From Mycobacterium celatum (lineage in GTDB: Bacteria > Actinomycetota > Actinomycetes > Mycobacteriales > Mycobacteriaceae), in contig NZ_LQOM01000038.1 in the NCBI RefSeq assembly GCF_002101595.1, positions 1 through 56,176 of the forward strand: DNA of 56,176 bases, read 5' to 3'. Positions within the stretch are counted from its first letter, which is position 1, and every line of letters begins with the position of its first letter. Both the position numbers and the translations under genes were made by a program. Of this stretch, positions 1-8,016 are shown in pieces. The notes beneath the pieces were generated by a model that searched no databases, was not told where the DNA came from, and saw nothing but the letters and a program-made list of their open reading frames with translations.

Positions 1-552
1 CCGCCGCCCCCGTCCTCCGGTGGATATGCGCCGCCGCCCCCCGGGTCGGCCATCCGCGCTCTGCCGACGCAGGCCTACACCTCATGGTTCAACAGAGTGC
101 TGGCATTCCTCATCGACAACATCCCGTATGTGTTCATCGTTGGCATCGGCTGGGTGATCTTGATGAGCACCCAGGAGGAGGAGTGCCTGGCCGACGTCAC
201 CCGCTACGACATCGACGAGGTCTGCGAGGTCGGCTATTCGTCGACCGGGTTGACGGTGTTCTGGCTGTCGGTGCTGCTGGGGCTGGCCTACCTGGTCTGG
301 AACTACGGCTACCGGCAGGGCACCACCGGGTCGAGCATCGGCAAGTCGGTGCTGAAGTTCAAGGTGGTCAGCGAGGAGACCGGCCGGCCCATCGGTTTCG
401 GCACCTCGGTGGTGCGCCAACTCGCCCATCTCGTCGACGCGATCATCTGCTACATCGGGTATCTGTTTCCGCTGTGGGACGCCAAGCGGCAGACGCTGGC
501 GGACAAGATCATGTCGACGGTTTGCCTGCCCGTGCAAGACCGTCCCGAGTAG
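1..552 (+). CDS. pra: Proline-rich antigen homolog, RDD-family membrane protein (5' partial)
   Basis: The frame is open from base 1, so the true start lies outside the window. The visible N-terminal part is proline/glycine-rich (runs of PPPP) and leads into an RDD-type membrane domain. That domain has a first membrane helix near bases 97-165 (LAFLIDNIPYVFIVG), a second near 253-315, and the GSSIGK and DAKRQTLADK stretches typical of RDD proteins. This order matches the mycobacterial proline-rich antigen Pra (Rv1078). It is a membrane protein of unknown molecular function. It ends with TAG directly before the metB ATG, with no gap, so the two are probably co-transcribed. Confidence 0.88.
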   Translation, partial: PPPPSSGGYAPPPPGSAIRALPTQAYTSWFNRVLAFLIDNIPYVFIVGIGWVILMSTQEEECLADVTRYDIDEVCEVGYSSTGLTVFWLSVLLGLAYLVWNYGYRQGTTGSSIGKSVLKFKVVSEETGRPIGFGTSVVRQLAHLVDAIICYIGYLFPLWDAKRQTLADKIMSTVCLPVQDRPE

Positions 553-1704
553 ATGACTGAAAAGCGCACGCCCGGGCTCGCCACCACGGCCATCCACGCC
601 GGTTTCCACACCGACCCGTCGACCGGAGCGGTCAATCCGCCGATCTACACGGCCAGCACGTTCGCGCAGGACGGCGTGGGCAAGCTGCGAGCCGGGTTCG
701 AGTACTCGCGCTCGGGCAACCCGACGCGGGCCGCGCTGGAGGCGTCGCTGGCCGCCATGGAGGAGGGCAGGTTCGGTCGCGCGTTCAGCTCCGGCATGGC
801 GGCCACCGACTGCGCCCTGCGGGCGATGCTGCGCCCCGGCGAGCATGTGGTGATTCCCGACGACGCCTACGGCGGCACGTTCCGGTTGATCGACAAGGTG
901 TTCACCGAGTGGGGCGTCGAGCACACGCCGGTCGCGCTGTCGGATCTCGATGCGGTGCGCGCCGCGATCACCCCGCGCACCCGGCTGATCTGGGTGGAAA
1001 CGCCGACCAATCCGCTGCTGTCGATCGCCGACATCGCCGCGATCGCCGAGCTGGCCGGCGAACATTCGGTGAAAGTGTTGGTGGACAACACCTTTGCGTC
1101 GCCCGCGCTACAACAGCCGTTGACGCTGGGCGCCGATGTGGTGCTGCACTCGACCACCAAGTACATCGGCGGGCATTCCGACGTGGTGGGCGGGGCGCTG
1201 GTCACCGACGACGAGGAGCTCGACGCGGCGTTCGGCTTCCTGCAGAACGGCGCAGGCGCGGTGCCGGGGCCGTTCGACGCCTACCTGACGATCCGGGGCC
1301 TCAAGACGCTGGTGTTGCGCATGCAGCGGCACAGCGAGAACGCCGCCGCGGTCGCGGAATTTCTCGCCGGCCATCCGGCCGTGTCCAGCGTGCTGTACCC
1401 GGGTCTGCCGGAGCATCCGGGCTACGGCGTCGCCGCCCGCCAGATGCGCGGGTTCGGCGGCATGGTGTCGGTGCGGATGCGCGGCGGCCGGTCAGCCGCC
1501 GAAAGCCTGTGTGCGCGAACCGAAGTGTTCATTCTGGCCGAGTCGCTGGGCGGGGTCGAGTCGCTGATCGAGCATCCCGGCGCGATGACCCACGCGTCGA
1601 CGGCCGGTTCGCAGTTGGAGGTTCCCGACGATCTGGTGCGCCTGTCGGTGGGCATCGAGGACGTCACGGATCTGCTGGCCGACCTCGAGCAGGCGCTGGC
1701 TTAG
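553..1704 (+). CDS. metB: Cystathionine gamma-synthase
   Basis: 383 residues, the usual size for the Cys/Met-metabolism PLP enzyme family. The PLP lysine is K203 in the motif LHSTTKYIGG, and the conserved ETPTNPLL and DNTFASP segments are present. The enzyme condenses O-succinyl (or O-acetyl) homoserine with cysteine to cystathionine in the cytosol. Family members with gamma-lyase activity look very similar, so the synthase call rests mainly on position next to pra and greA, as for Rv1079. The ATG at 553 directly follows the pra stop. A palindromic terminator lies 5 bases after the stop. Confidence 0.9.
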   Translation: MTEKRTPGLATTAIHAGFHTDPSTGAVNPPIYTASTFAQDGVGKLRAGFEYSRSGNPTRAALEASLAAMEEGRFGRAFSSGMAATDCALRAMLRPGEHVVIPDDAYGGTFRLIDKVFTEWGVEHTPVALSDLDAVRAAITPRTRLIWVETPTNPLLSIADIAAIAELAGEHSVKVLVDNTFASPALQQPLTLGADVVLHSTTKYIGGHSDVVGGALVTDDEELDAAFGFLQNGAGAVPGPFDAYLTIRGLKTLVLRMQRHSENAAAVAEFLAGHPAVSSVLYPGLPEHPGYGVAARQMRGFGGMVSVRMRGGRSAAESLCARTEVFILAESLGGVESLIEHPGAMTHASTAGSQLEVPDDLVRLSVGIEDVTDLLADLEQALA

Positions 1705-1709
1705 GTTGC

Positions 1710-1770
1710 GCGAGCAGACGCAAAAGGCCCCGAAAACCCTTGGTTTTCAGGGGCTTTTGCGTCTGCTCGC
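1710..1770. terminator. Bidirectional palindromic terminator, copy 1 of 4
   Basis: Perfect outer arms GCGAGCAGACGCAAAA (1710-1725) and TTTTGCGTCTGCTCGC (1755-1770) enclose a GC-rich inner stem and A/T runs. Read either way it gives a GC stem followed by a T-run, so it can end transcripts of metB and of the opposing GPP34 gene. It matches the mycobacterial intrinsic terminator class described as TRIT in the RNIE work, as far as I recall. The right arm is also coding: the last codons and the stop of the GPP34 gene lie inside it. Confidence 0.85.
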
Positions 1771-2439
1771 CACCAGGGCGGGACGTATCGCCGCCGCCGT
1801 CACCGCCAGGTTGACTTCGGGAAGGTCGGGCTCGGACTCGGCGACCCAACTGCCGCTGGCGATGTCGGCGGCCCGGCTGTTGACCCACTCCCAGCCTCGG
1901 TCGTTGAGGCTGAACACCGCGCCCAGCCCGTCGACCATGTGCAGCAACGAGATGATCGTCGCCGTCGCCGGGTCGGGGTTGTGCTCCTCGAACAGTGCGT
2001 TCATCAGCGCCGCGCGAGCGTTCGCCGCCCGGGTACGGTCGACCAACGGCCACGCGTACGTGCGCTTGACCCCCTTAAAAGCATTGCCCTGCAAGCGAAC
2101 TTGCCGTATCTGGCCGATGCGCTCGAGCTGGGCGAGCACCGCGGCGGGAGTTTGGCGGCGCAGCTTGGCGATAGCGGCGGCCGGGCTCATCGGACGGCGC
2201 AGTAGCAGTTGCAGCGCGGGTTCCAGCACTGGGTCGGCCGGGTTGGGACCGCTGAGCACCACCAGGTGTCCCGCTTCGACGGGTTCGCTGTCGACGGCGG
2301 GACGGATCCGGCACGCATGCGCCAGATCGAGTAGCGCCGCTGCCGCCAGGACCCGTTCGCGGCAGCGGCGCTCGAGGCCCGGCTGCGCCGACGCGTTGTC
2401 GAGCAGCAGCAGAAGAAGATCCTCGGCAATGCGTGCCAT
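1747..2439 (-). CDS. GPP34 (GOLPH3-like) family protein
   Basis: 230 residues. It begins MARIAEDLLLLLLDNASAQP, the hallmark opening of bacterial GPP34/GOLPH3-domain proteins, and continues all-helical with the expected LDLAHACRI and NDRGWEWV segments. In eukaryotes GOLPH3 binds phosphoinositide lipids on the Golgi; the role of the actinobacterial relatives is unknown. There is no signal peptide or membrane helix, so a cytosolic or peripheral location is likely. The C-terminus ASRRKSP and the stop codon are encoded by the right arm of the palindromic terminator, so the element supplies the natural end of the gene. It is convergent with metB. Confidence 0.8.
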   Translation of the reverse strand: MARIAEDLLLLLLDNASAQPGLERRCRERVLAAAALLDLAHACRIRPAVDSEPVEAGHLVVLSGPNPADPVLEPALQLLLRRPMSPAAAIAKLRRQTPAAVLAQLERIGQIRQVRLQGNAFKGVKRTYAWPLVDRTRAANARAALMNALFEEHNPDPATATIISLLHMVDGLGAVFSLNDRGWEWVNSRAADIASGSWVAESEPDLPEVNLAVTAAAIRPALVASRRKSP

Positions 2440-2482
2440 GAGCGGACGCGGTCCCGCCCTGTTTCCCCGACCCTTGCCGTAG

Positions 2483-2977
2483 CTACGAGTGGTACGGCTC
2501 CGCGCTGACCAGCGTCACTTTGACGGTGTTGCCGTTGGGCACGGTGTAGGTGCGAGACTCGCCCACCTTGGCGTCGATCAGTGCGCCGCCGAGCGGCGAG
2601 TTCGGCGAGTACACCTCCAGGTCGCCGTCGTTGATCCCTTCCCCGCGGGTGGCGATCAGGAACGTCTCGGTGTCCGACTTGTCATTGCCGTAGTAGACGG
2701 TCACCACGGAACCGGGCAACGCAACCCCGGACTGCGTCGGCGCCTCGCCGACCTTCGCGTTGTTCAGCAGGTCCTGGAGCTGCCGGATGCGGGCCTCCTG
2801 CTGGCCCTGCTCCTCACGCGCGGCGTGGTATCCGCCGTTTTCGCGCAGGTCGCCCTCCTCGCGGCGGTCGTTGATTTCCGCGGCGATGATCGGACGGTTT
2901 GCGATCAACTGGTCGAGCTCGGCCTTGAGTCGGTCATGTGACTCCTGGGTCAACCAGGTCACCTGAGTATCCGTCAT
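2483..2977 (-). CDS. greA: Transcription elongation factor GreA
   Basis: 164 residues, the normal size. An N-terminal coiled coil (about residues 1-80) contains the REEGDLRENGGYHAAREEQG stretch, with the acidic tip residues that GreA inserts into the RNA polymerase secondary channel. A C-terminal FKBP-like domain with SPLGGALIDAKVGE follows. It stimulates RNA cleavage by backtracked polymerase. It keeps the mycobacterial context, next to a DUF4307 gene on the same strand (Rv1080c-Rv1081c order). The 210-base gap upstream contains no convincing gene. Confidence 0.95.
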   Translation of the reverse strand: MTDTQVTWLTQESHDRLKAELDQLIANRPIIAAEINDRREEGDLRENGGYHAAREEQGQQEARIRQLQDLLNNAKVGEAPTQSGVALPGSVVTVYYGNDKSDTETFLIATRGEGINDGDLEVYSPNSPLGGALIDAKVGESRTYTVPNGNTVKVTLVSAEPYHS

Positions 2978-3187
2978 CTCGTCGCGCTCCTCATGTCATC
3001 CGTCCCGCGATATTCGCGTGGTTATGGCTCTGGCTGCGGGGTGGCTCGTTCGCGTTCACAGCGCGTATACCCGCTAATGCAGCAATACACGGTCCCAGCA
3101 GGACCGTGCATGCAAACATGCTACCACTGCGAAGCAGGCCGCCGACTACGTTTTCGCAGTTCGGCGTTCGTCGACACGGCCGCCCCG

Positions 3188-3604
3188 TCACGATGCGCGC
3201 AGGTAGCCAGGCACATCGGTGCCGCAGCCGTAGACGTCGCCCATCACCGGCGGCTTGCTGGATTTAAGGGTCGTCGTCACCTGGACCGTGGCCGCGTGCG
3301 ACGGGGGAACCAGCACCTCGCGGCGTCCCGTTTCGCTGCCGTCTTTGGCGCGGACCCGCACGATGCAGTCCACCGGGCGCGACGGGTCGGATCGCGTCAC
3401 GCTGATCGTCACCGACACCGTCTCGTCGTCGATCAGCCGGTAGCCGGCCAGCGTGCCTTCCACCTCGCTGCGACCCAGCCGCTGGTAGCCGACGACGGCG
3501 ATGACCACGCCCGCGGCGACCACCAACAGCGCCAGCGCGATGACGACCCGGCGCCGCGACGCGCGGGAGAGCCGTGGACGGCCATAACGGGGGGTGTCGC
3601 TCAT
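3188..3604 (-). CDS. DUF4307 membrane protein (Rv1081c-like)
   Basis: 138 residues. An Arg-rich N-terminus (RASRRR) precedes one membrane helix at about residues 21-40 (VVIALALLVVAAGVVIAVV), followed by an extracytoplasmic beta-rich domain with two cysteines (DCIV and YGCG). This is the DUF4307 architecture of Rv1081c. The function is unknown. It is divergent from mca with an 80-base gap that holds a TAGGTT -10-like hexamer at 3643-3648 on the plus strand. Confidence 0.8.
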   Translation of the reverse strand: MSDTPRYGRPRLSRASRRRVVIALALLVVAAGVVIAVVGYQRLGRSEVEGTLAGYRLIDDETVSVTISVTRSDPSRPVDCIVRVRAKDGSETGRREVLVPPSHAATVQVTTTLKSSKPPVMGDVYGCGTDVPGYLRAS

Positions 3605-3684
3605 TCGCCGGTTTCGGATTCGGATTGCCAGGATGGATCTATTAGGTTAAAGCCCCAACAGCACAGAAACAGGACCAGGCTCCG

Positions 3685-4554
3685 ATGAGCGAACTGCGGT
3701 TGATGGCGGTGCACGCCCACCCGGACGACGAGTCCAGTAAGGGCGCCGCCACCCTTGCCCGCTACGCCGACGAGGGCCACCGCGTGCTGGTGGTGACGCT
3801 GACCGGCGGCGAGCGCGGCGAGATCCTCAACCCCGCCATGGACCTGCCCGAGGTGCACGGTCGCATCGCCGACATCCGCCGCGACGAGATGGCCAAGGCC
3901 GCCGAGATCCTCGGCGTCGAACACACCTGGCTGGGCTTCGTCGACTCCGGGCTGCCCAAGGGCGACCCGCCGCCACCGCTGCCCGAAGGCTGCTTCGCGC
4001 TGGTGCCGCTGGATGTCGCCACCGAGCAGCTGGTGCGGGTGGTGCGCGAGTTTCGTCCGCACGTCATGACGACCTACGACGAGCACGGCGGCTACCCCCA
4101 CCCCGACCACATCCGCTGCCACCAGGTGTCGGTCGCGGCCTACGAAGCCGCCGGCGACTATCGGATGTTTCCGGACGCCGGGGAGCCGTGGACCGTTGCC
4201 AAGCTGTACTACAACCACGGCTTCCTGCGCCAGCGGATGCAGCTGCTGCAGGACGAGTTCGCCAAACACGGTCAGCAGGGTCCGTTCGAGAAGTGGCTGG
4301 CGCACTGGGACCCCGAACACGACGTGTTCGCCGACCGGGTGACGACTCGGGTGGAGTGCTCGGCGTATTTCAGCCAGCGCGACGACGCGCTGCGCGCGCA
4401 CGCCACCCAGATCGACCCCAAGGGCGACTTCTTCGCCGCACCGATCGAATGGCAGCAACGGCTTTGGCCCACCGAGGAATTCGAGCTGGCCCGCTCGCGG
4501 GTCCCGGTGCGTCTTCCCGAGACCGATCTGTTCGCCGGAATCGAGAACGAATGA
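3685..4554 (+). CDS. mca: Mycothiol S-conjugate amidase
   Basis: 289 residues, matching Rv1082. LmbE-family zinc hydrolase: the motif HAHPDDE puts zinc ligands at H12 and D15, and a second motif HPDH at residues 139-142 supplies H142. Mca cleaves mycothiol S-conjugates to a mercapturic acid and GlcN-inositol, detoxifying electrophiles and antibiotics. The paralog MshB has the same motifs, but the length, the C-terminal part and the synteny with DUF4307 and the DUF255 gene favour Mca. The stop overlaps the next gene's start (ATGA, 4551-4554), indicating translational coupling. Confidence 0.93.
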   Translation: MSELRLMAVHAHPDDESSKGAATLARYADEGHRVLVVTLTGGERGEILNPAMDLPEVHGRIADIRRDEMAKAAEILGVEHTWLGFVDSGLPKGDPPPPLPEGCFALVPLDVATEQLVRVVREFRPHVMTTYDEHGGYPHPDHIRCHQVSVAAYEAAGDYRMFPDAGEPWTVAKLYYNHGFLRQRMQLLQDEFAKHGQQGPFEKWLAHWDPEHDVFADRVTTRVECSAYFSQRDDALRAHATQIDPKGDFFAAPIEWQQRLWPTEEFELARSRVPVRLPETDLFAGIENE

Positions 4555-4793
4555 TTCTTGTCAATACACTTGTCCTGCTGGCCGATGACGCGCCCCGCAA
4601 CAGCGGACCCGACTTCGGCAAGGCCAGCCCGTTCGGCCTGCTGGTGATCGTGCTGCTGCTGATCGGCACGTTCTTGTTGGTGCGATCGATGAACCGGCAA
4701 CTGAAGAAGGTGCCCGAGTCGTTCGACCCGGCACATCCCGAGCCCGATCAGGCCGCCGACGAGGGCACCGTCGAACCCGAACCCGATGAGTAA
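4551..4793 (+). CDS. Small single-pass membrane protein (Rv1083-like)
   Basis: 80 residues. The ATG at 4551 lies in the ATGA overlap with mca. A short N-terminus is followed by one membrane helix at about residues 25-42 (FGLLVIVLLLIGTFLLV), then a basic stretch and an acidic, proline-rich tail ending EPEPDE. The function is unknown. Its tight position between mca and the DUF255 gene, overlapping both, is the same as for Rv1083. It may act at the membrane with either neighbour, but nothing in the sequence proves this. Confidence 0.8.
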   Translation: MILVNTLVLLADDAPRNSGPDFGKASPFGLLVIVLLLIGTFLLVRSMNRQLKKVPESFDPAHPEPDQAADEGTVEPEPDE

Positions 4794-6771
4794 CACCCTC
4801 GCCACGGCGGCCAGCCCGTATCTGCGCCAGCACGCCGACAATCCGGTGCACTGGCAGCAGTGGACGCCGCAGGCGCTGGCCGAGGCCGTCGCGCGCGACG
4901 TGCCGATCCTGCTGTCCGTCGGCTACGCCGCATGCCATTGGTGCCATGTGATGGCGCACGAGTCCTTCGAGGACGAACAGGTGGCGGCCGCCATGAACGA
5001 CGGGTTCGTCTGCGTCAAGGTCGACCGCGAGGAACGGCCCGACATCGACGCGGTCTACATGAACGCCACCGTTGCGCTCACCGGGCACGGCGGCTGGCCG
5101 ATGACGTGCTTCTTGACGCCGGACGGGCGGCCGTTCTTCTGCGGCACCTACTACCCGAAAGCTGCGTTCCTGGAACTGCTTTCGGCCGTCGCCAACACCT
5201 GGCGAACCCGACGCGACGAGGTGGAACAGGTATCGGATCACATCGCCGCCGAGTTGCGCAACATGGCGTCTGGCCTGCCGGGCGGTGGCCCGGAGGTCGA
5301 GCCGGCGCTGTGCGATCATGCCGTGTCTTTGGTGCTCCAGGACGAGGACACCGATGACGGTGGGTTCGGCGGCGCGCCGAAGTTCCCGCCGTCGGCGCTT
5401 TTGGAGGCGCTGCTGCGGCACTACGAGCGGACCGGGTCCACGCCGGCGCTGGAGGCGGTGGAGCGCACCTGTGCCGCGATGGCCCGCGGCGGAATCTACG
5501 ACCAGCTGGCCGGTGGATTTGCCCGCTACAGCGTCGACAACGCTTGGGTGGTACCGCATTTCGAGAAGATGCTGTACGACAACGCGCTGCTGCTGCGCGT
5601 CTACGCCCACTGGACGCGGCGCACCGGGAATCCGCTGGCCCGCCGGGTCGCCCGCCAGACTGCCGCGTTCCTGCTGAACGATCTGGCCGACGGCGACATG
5701 TTCACCTCGTCGCTGGACGCCGACGCCGCCGGTGCCGAGGGCTCAACCTATGTGTGGACACCCGCACAATTGCGCGAAGTGCTGGGCGACGACGACGGAC
5801 ATTGGGCCGCTTCGGTTTTCGGCGTCACCGAGACCGGTACATTCGAGCATGGCACCTCGGTGCTGCAGTTGCGGGCCGACCCGGACGATGCTGAGCGCCT
5901 GGAGCGCGTCCGCACCGTGCTGCTGGCCGCCCGCCTGACCCGGCCGCAACCGGACCGCGACGACAAGGTGGTCACCTCCTGGAACGGTCTGGCGATCACC
6001 GCTTTGGCGGAAGCCAGTGTGACACTTGATGATCCGGAGCTATTGGCCGCTGCCCGGCGATGCGCGGCAGCCCTGGTGGACCTGCACATCGTCGACGGCA
6101 GGCTGCGCCGGGCCAGCCTCGGCGGACGGGTGGGCGACAGCGGGGCGATCCTGGAAGACCACGCGATGCTGGCCACCGGATTGCTGACTCTTTACCAGCT
6201 GACCGGCGAGGACACTTGGCTGGCGACGGCCACCGGGCTGCTCGACGTCGCGCTGGCACACTTCGCCGACCCGGACCGGCCGGGCCGGTGGTTCGATGCC
6301 GCCGACGATGCCGAGCAGCTGATGTTCCGGCCCGCCGATCCGCTGGACGGCGCGACGCCGTCGGGGGCCTCCTCGATTGCCGAGGCGCTGCTGACCGCCG
6401 CGCACCTGGTGGGCGGCGAGCGCGCCACGAGGTATTGGGCGGCGGCGGCCGATGCGCTGCTGGCGCATTCTCCGCTGTTGGCCCGCGCGCCGCGTTCGGC
6501 CGGGCATTGGCTGGCGGTTGCGGAAGCGGTGGTGCGTGGTCCGTTGCAGGTCGCGGTGGCCTGCGACGGGCCCGGATCGGCGCTGCTGGCCGCCGCGCGC
6601 AAACTGGCGCCCGGCGGGGCCATTGTGGTCGGCGGGGCGGCGGGCTCGTCGGAGCTACTGCTCGACCGCGACAGGGTCGACGGCGCCGACGCCGCCTACG
6701 TGTGTCGCGGCCGCGTCTGCGACCTGCCGGTCACCAGCACCGACGATCTGGCCGCCGCCCTGGCGCGGTAG
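4786..6771 (+). CDS. DUF255 thioredoxin-like / six-hairpin protein (Rv1084, YyaL family)
   Basis: 661 residues. The N-terminal thioredoxin-like DUF255 domain (about 1-165) has the motif C50-H-W-C53 within GYAACHWCHVM, then the conserved GGWPM and GTYYP segments. The remainder is an alpha/alpha barrel resembling N-acylglucosamine 2-epimerase/glycosidase folds, with GGIYDQLAGGFARY and SLDADAAGAEG. The family includes bacterial YyaL and human SPATA20. The biochemical role is not established. The start overlaps the preceding gene by 8 bases. Presumably cytosolic, since no signal sequence is seen. Confidence 0.88.
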   Translation: MSNTLATAASPYLRQHADNPVHWQQWTPQALAEAVARDVPILLSVGYAACHWCHVMAHESFEDEQVAAAMNDGFVCVKVDREERPDIDAVYMNATVALTGHGGWPMTCFLTPDGRPFFCGTYYPKAAFLELLSAVANTWRTRRDEVEQVSDHIAAELRNMASGLPGGGPEVEPALCDHAVSLVLQDEDTDDGGFGGAPKFPPSALLEALLRHYERTGSTPALEAVERTCAAMARGGIYDQLAGGFARYSVDNAWVVPHFEKMLYDNALLLRVYAHWTRRTGNPLARRVARQTAAFLLNDLADGDMFTSSLDADAAGAEGSTYVWTPAQLREVLGDDDGHWAASVFGVTETGTFEHGTSVLQLRADPDDAERLERVRTVLLAARLTRPQPDRDDKVVTSWNGLAITALAEASVTLDDPELLAAARRCAAALVDLHIVDGRLRRASLGGRVGDSGAILEDHAMLATGLLTLYQLTGEDTWLATATGLLDVALAHFADPDRPGRWFDAADDAEQLMFRPADPLDGATPSGASSIAEALLTAAHLVGGERATRYWAAAADALLAHSPLLARAPRSAGHWLAVAEAVVRGPLQVAVACDGPGSALLAAARKLAPGGAIVVGGAAGSSELLLDRDRVDGADAAYVCRGRVCDLPVTSTDDLAAALAR

Positions 6772-6781
6772 CCTGCTGCCC

Positions 6782-7153
6782 ATGCCGAGTGCCGAACACA
6801 TCGCCGACACCGTCAACCGCTACATCAGCCTGGTCGCCAAGGGCAGCGCCGACGACATCGCCGAGCTGTACGCCGAGGACGCCACCGTCGAGGATCCGGT
6901 CGGCGGCGAGGTGCACATCGGCCGGCAGGCGATCCGCGGTTTCTACTCCGCGGTCGAAAACACCGAGCGGGACTGCGAATTGGTCACCCTGCGCGTTGCC
7001 GGCAACGAAGCGGCATTCCAATTCCGGCTCACGGTGAAGGCAGGCGACGGGGGGATGGTCATCGAGCCCATCGACGTGATGGCGTTCGACGACGAGGGCA
7101 AGGTCGCCGCGATGAAGGCCTACTGGTCGGCGGAGAACGTCACCCAGCTGTAA
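6782..7153 (+). CDS. Ketosteroid isomerase (delta5-3-ketosteroid isomerase-like, NTF2 fold)
   Basis: 123 residues starting at the ATG at 6782, 10 bases after the DUF255 gene. The sequence aligns by eye along its full length with Comamonas-type delta5-3-ketosteroid isomerase: catalytic Tyr14 (NRYISL), general base Asp38 in EDPVGGEV, and Asp98 in EPIDVMAF fall at essentially the same positions as Y14, D38 and D99 of that enzyme. It should shift the steroid double bond from delta5 to delta4 by an intramolecular proton transfer. Other SnoaL-like proteins lack this triad. M. tuberculosis does not, as far as I recall, have this gene at this locus. A palindromic terminator follows 4 bases after the stop. 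Confidence 0.82.
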   Translation: MPSAEHIADTVNRYISLVAKGSADDIAELYAEDATVEDPVGGEVHIGRQAIRGFYSAVENTERDCELVTLRVAGNEAAFQFRLTVKAGDGGMVIEPIDVMAFDDEGKVAAMKAYWSAENVTQL

Positions 7154-7156
7154 GTC

Positions 7157-7214
7157 CGAGCAGACGCAAAATCCCCTTTCCCGCAGGCGTTTTGGGCGAT
7201 TTTGCGTCTGCTCG
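7157..7214. terminator. Bidirectional palindromic terminator, copy 2 of 4
   Basis: Arms CGAGCAGACGCAAAAT (7157-7172) and ATTTTGCGTCTGCTCG (7199-7214) flank an imperfect inner stem (CCCC with GGGC, around CGCAGGCG). It sits between the convergent isomerase and hemolysin III genes and can serve both. Confidence 0.82.
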
Positions 7215-7228
7215 CGACGGTTTGCGGT

Positions 7229-7951
7229 CTACAACACCGCGAACCACATGGCAATGTAGTGGCAGATCGCGGCCACCGCGGTAAATGCGTGGAAGAACTC
7301 GTGATAGCCGAACGTCGTCGGCCACGGGTCGGGCCAGCGCACCCCGTAGAACACGCCACCCACGCTGTAGAGCGCACCACCGACGATCAGCAGCACCATC
7401 GCGGCGACCCCGGCGCCGTGCAGGATAGGGCCGACAAACCAGATCGCCACCCAGCTCAACAGCAGATACAGCGGCACCCCGACCCAGCGCGGCGCCGTCG
7501 GCCAGCACACCTTCAGCAGGATCCCGGCCAGCGCGCCGCACCACACGATCCACAGCACCAGATGCCCGGACGCCGGCGGCATGGCGCACACCGCGAACGG
7601 TGTGTAGCTGCCGGCGATGAACACGAAGATCATCGAGTGGTCGAGCCGTTTCATCCAGGTCCGCGCCCTCACCGATTTCCAGTGGACGCGGTGATAGGTG
7701 GCGCTGACACCGAACATCGCCACGATGGCCGCGGTGTAGGTGAGCGTTGCGAGCCCGGCGCCCGCGCCCGCCAGCGGCCACGACACCGCCACCAGCGTCG
7801 CGCCGGCGACGATTGACACCCACGCGGAGTGGACGTGGATCCAGCCCCGGAACCGCGGCTTGGTCAAGACATTGGCAGCGCCTTCGACGACGCGGTCGGC
7901 GGCATCCGCGACCGCGCCCATCGGCCCGGTTGACTCGGTTTGGTTGCTCAC
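7229..7951 (-). CDS. Hemolysin III family membrane protein (Rv1085c-like)
   Basis: 240 residues with about seven membrane segments and the PAQR/hemolysin III signatures: a His-containing early segment (GWIHVHSAWVS), a SATYHRVHW motif and a late FHAFTAVAAICHYIAMW. Conserved Ser/Asp/His residues in such proteins form a putative metal-dependent hydrolase site in the membrane. The name comes from a Bacillus cereus protein with haemolytic activity; the physiological role in mycobacteria is unknown. The gene keeps its M. tuberculosis position between the DUF255 gene and the Z-prenyl synthase. Confidence 0.9.
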   Translation of the reverse strand: MSNQTESTGPMGAVADAADRVVEGAANVLTKPRFRGWIHVHSAWVSIVAGATLVAVSWPLAGAGAGLATLTYTAAIVAMFGVSATYHRVHWKSVRARTWMKRLDHSMIFVFIAGSYTPFAVCAMPPASGHLVLWIVWCGALAGILLKVCWPTAPRWVGVPLYLLLSWVAIWFVGPILHGAGVAAMVLLIVGGALYSVGGVFYGVRWPDPWPTTFGYHEFFHAFTAVAAICHYIAMWFAVL

Positions 7952-8016
7952 TAATCCTCACTGACTTACGCCGGGATTACCGGTGAAGAGTGCCTTTCAC
8001 AGTAGTCTGGATTTCC

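Noticed and set aside
82..1065. Long reverse-strand open frames opposite pra and metB
   Set aside because: Arg/His/Gly-rich translation without any domain; typical antisense shadow of high-GC coding sequence.
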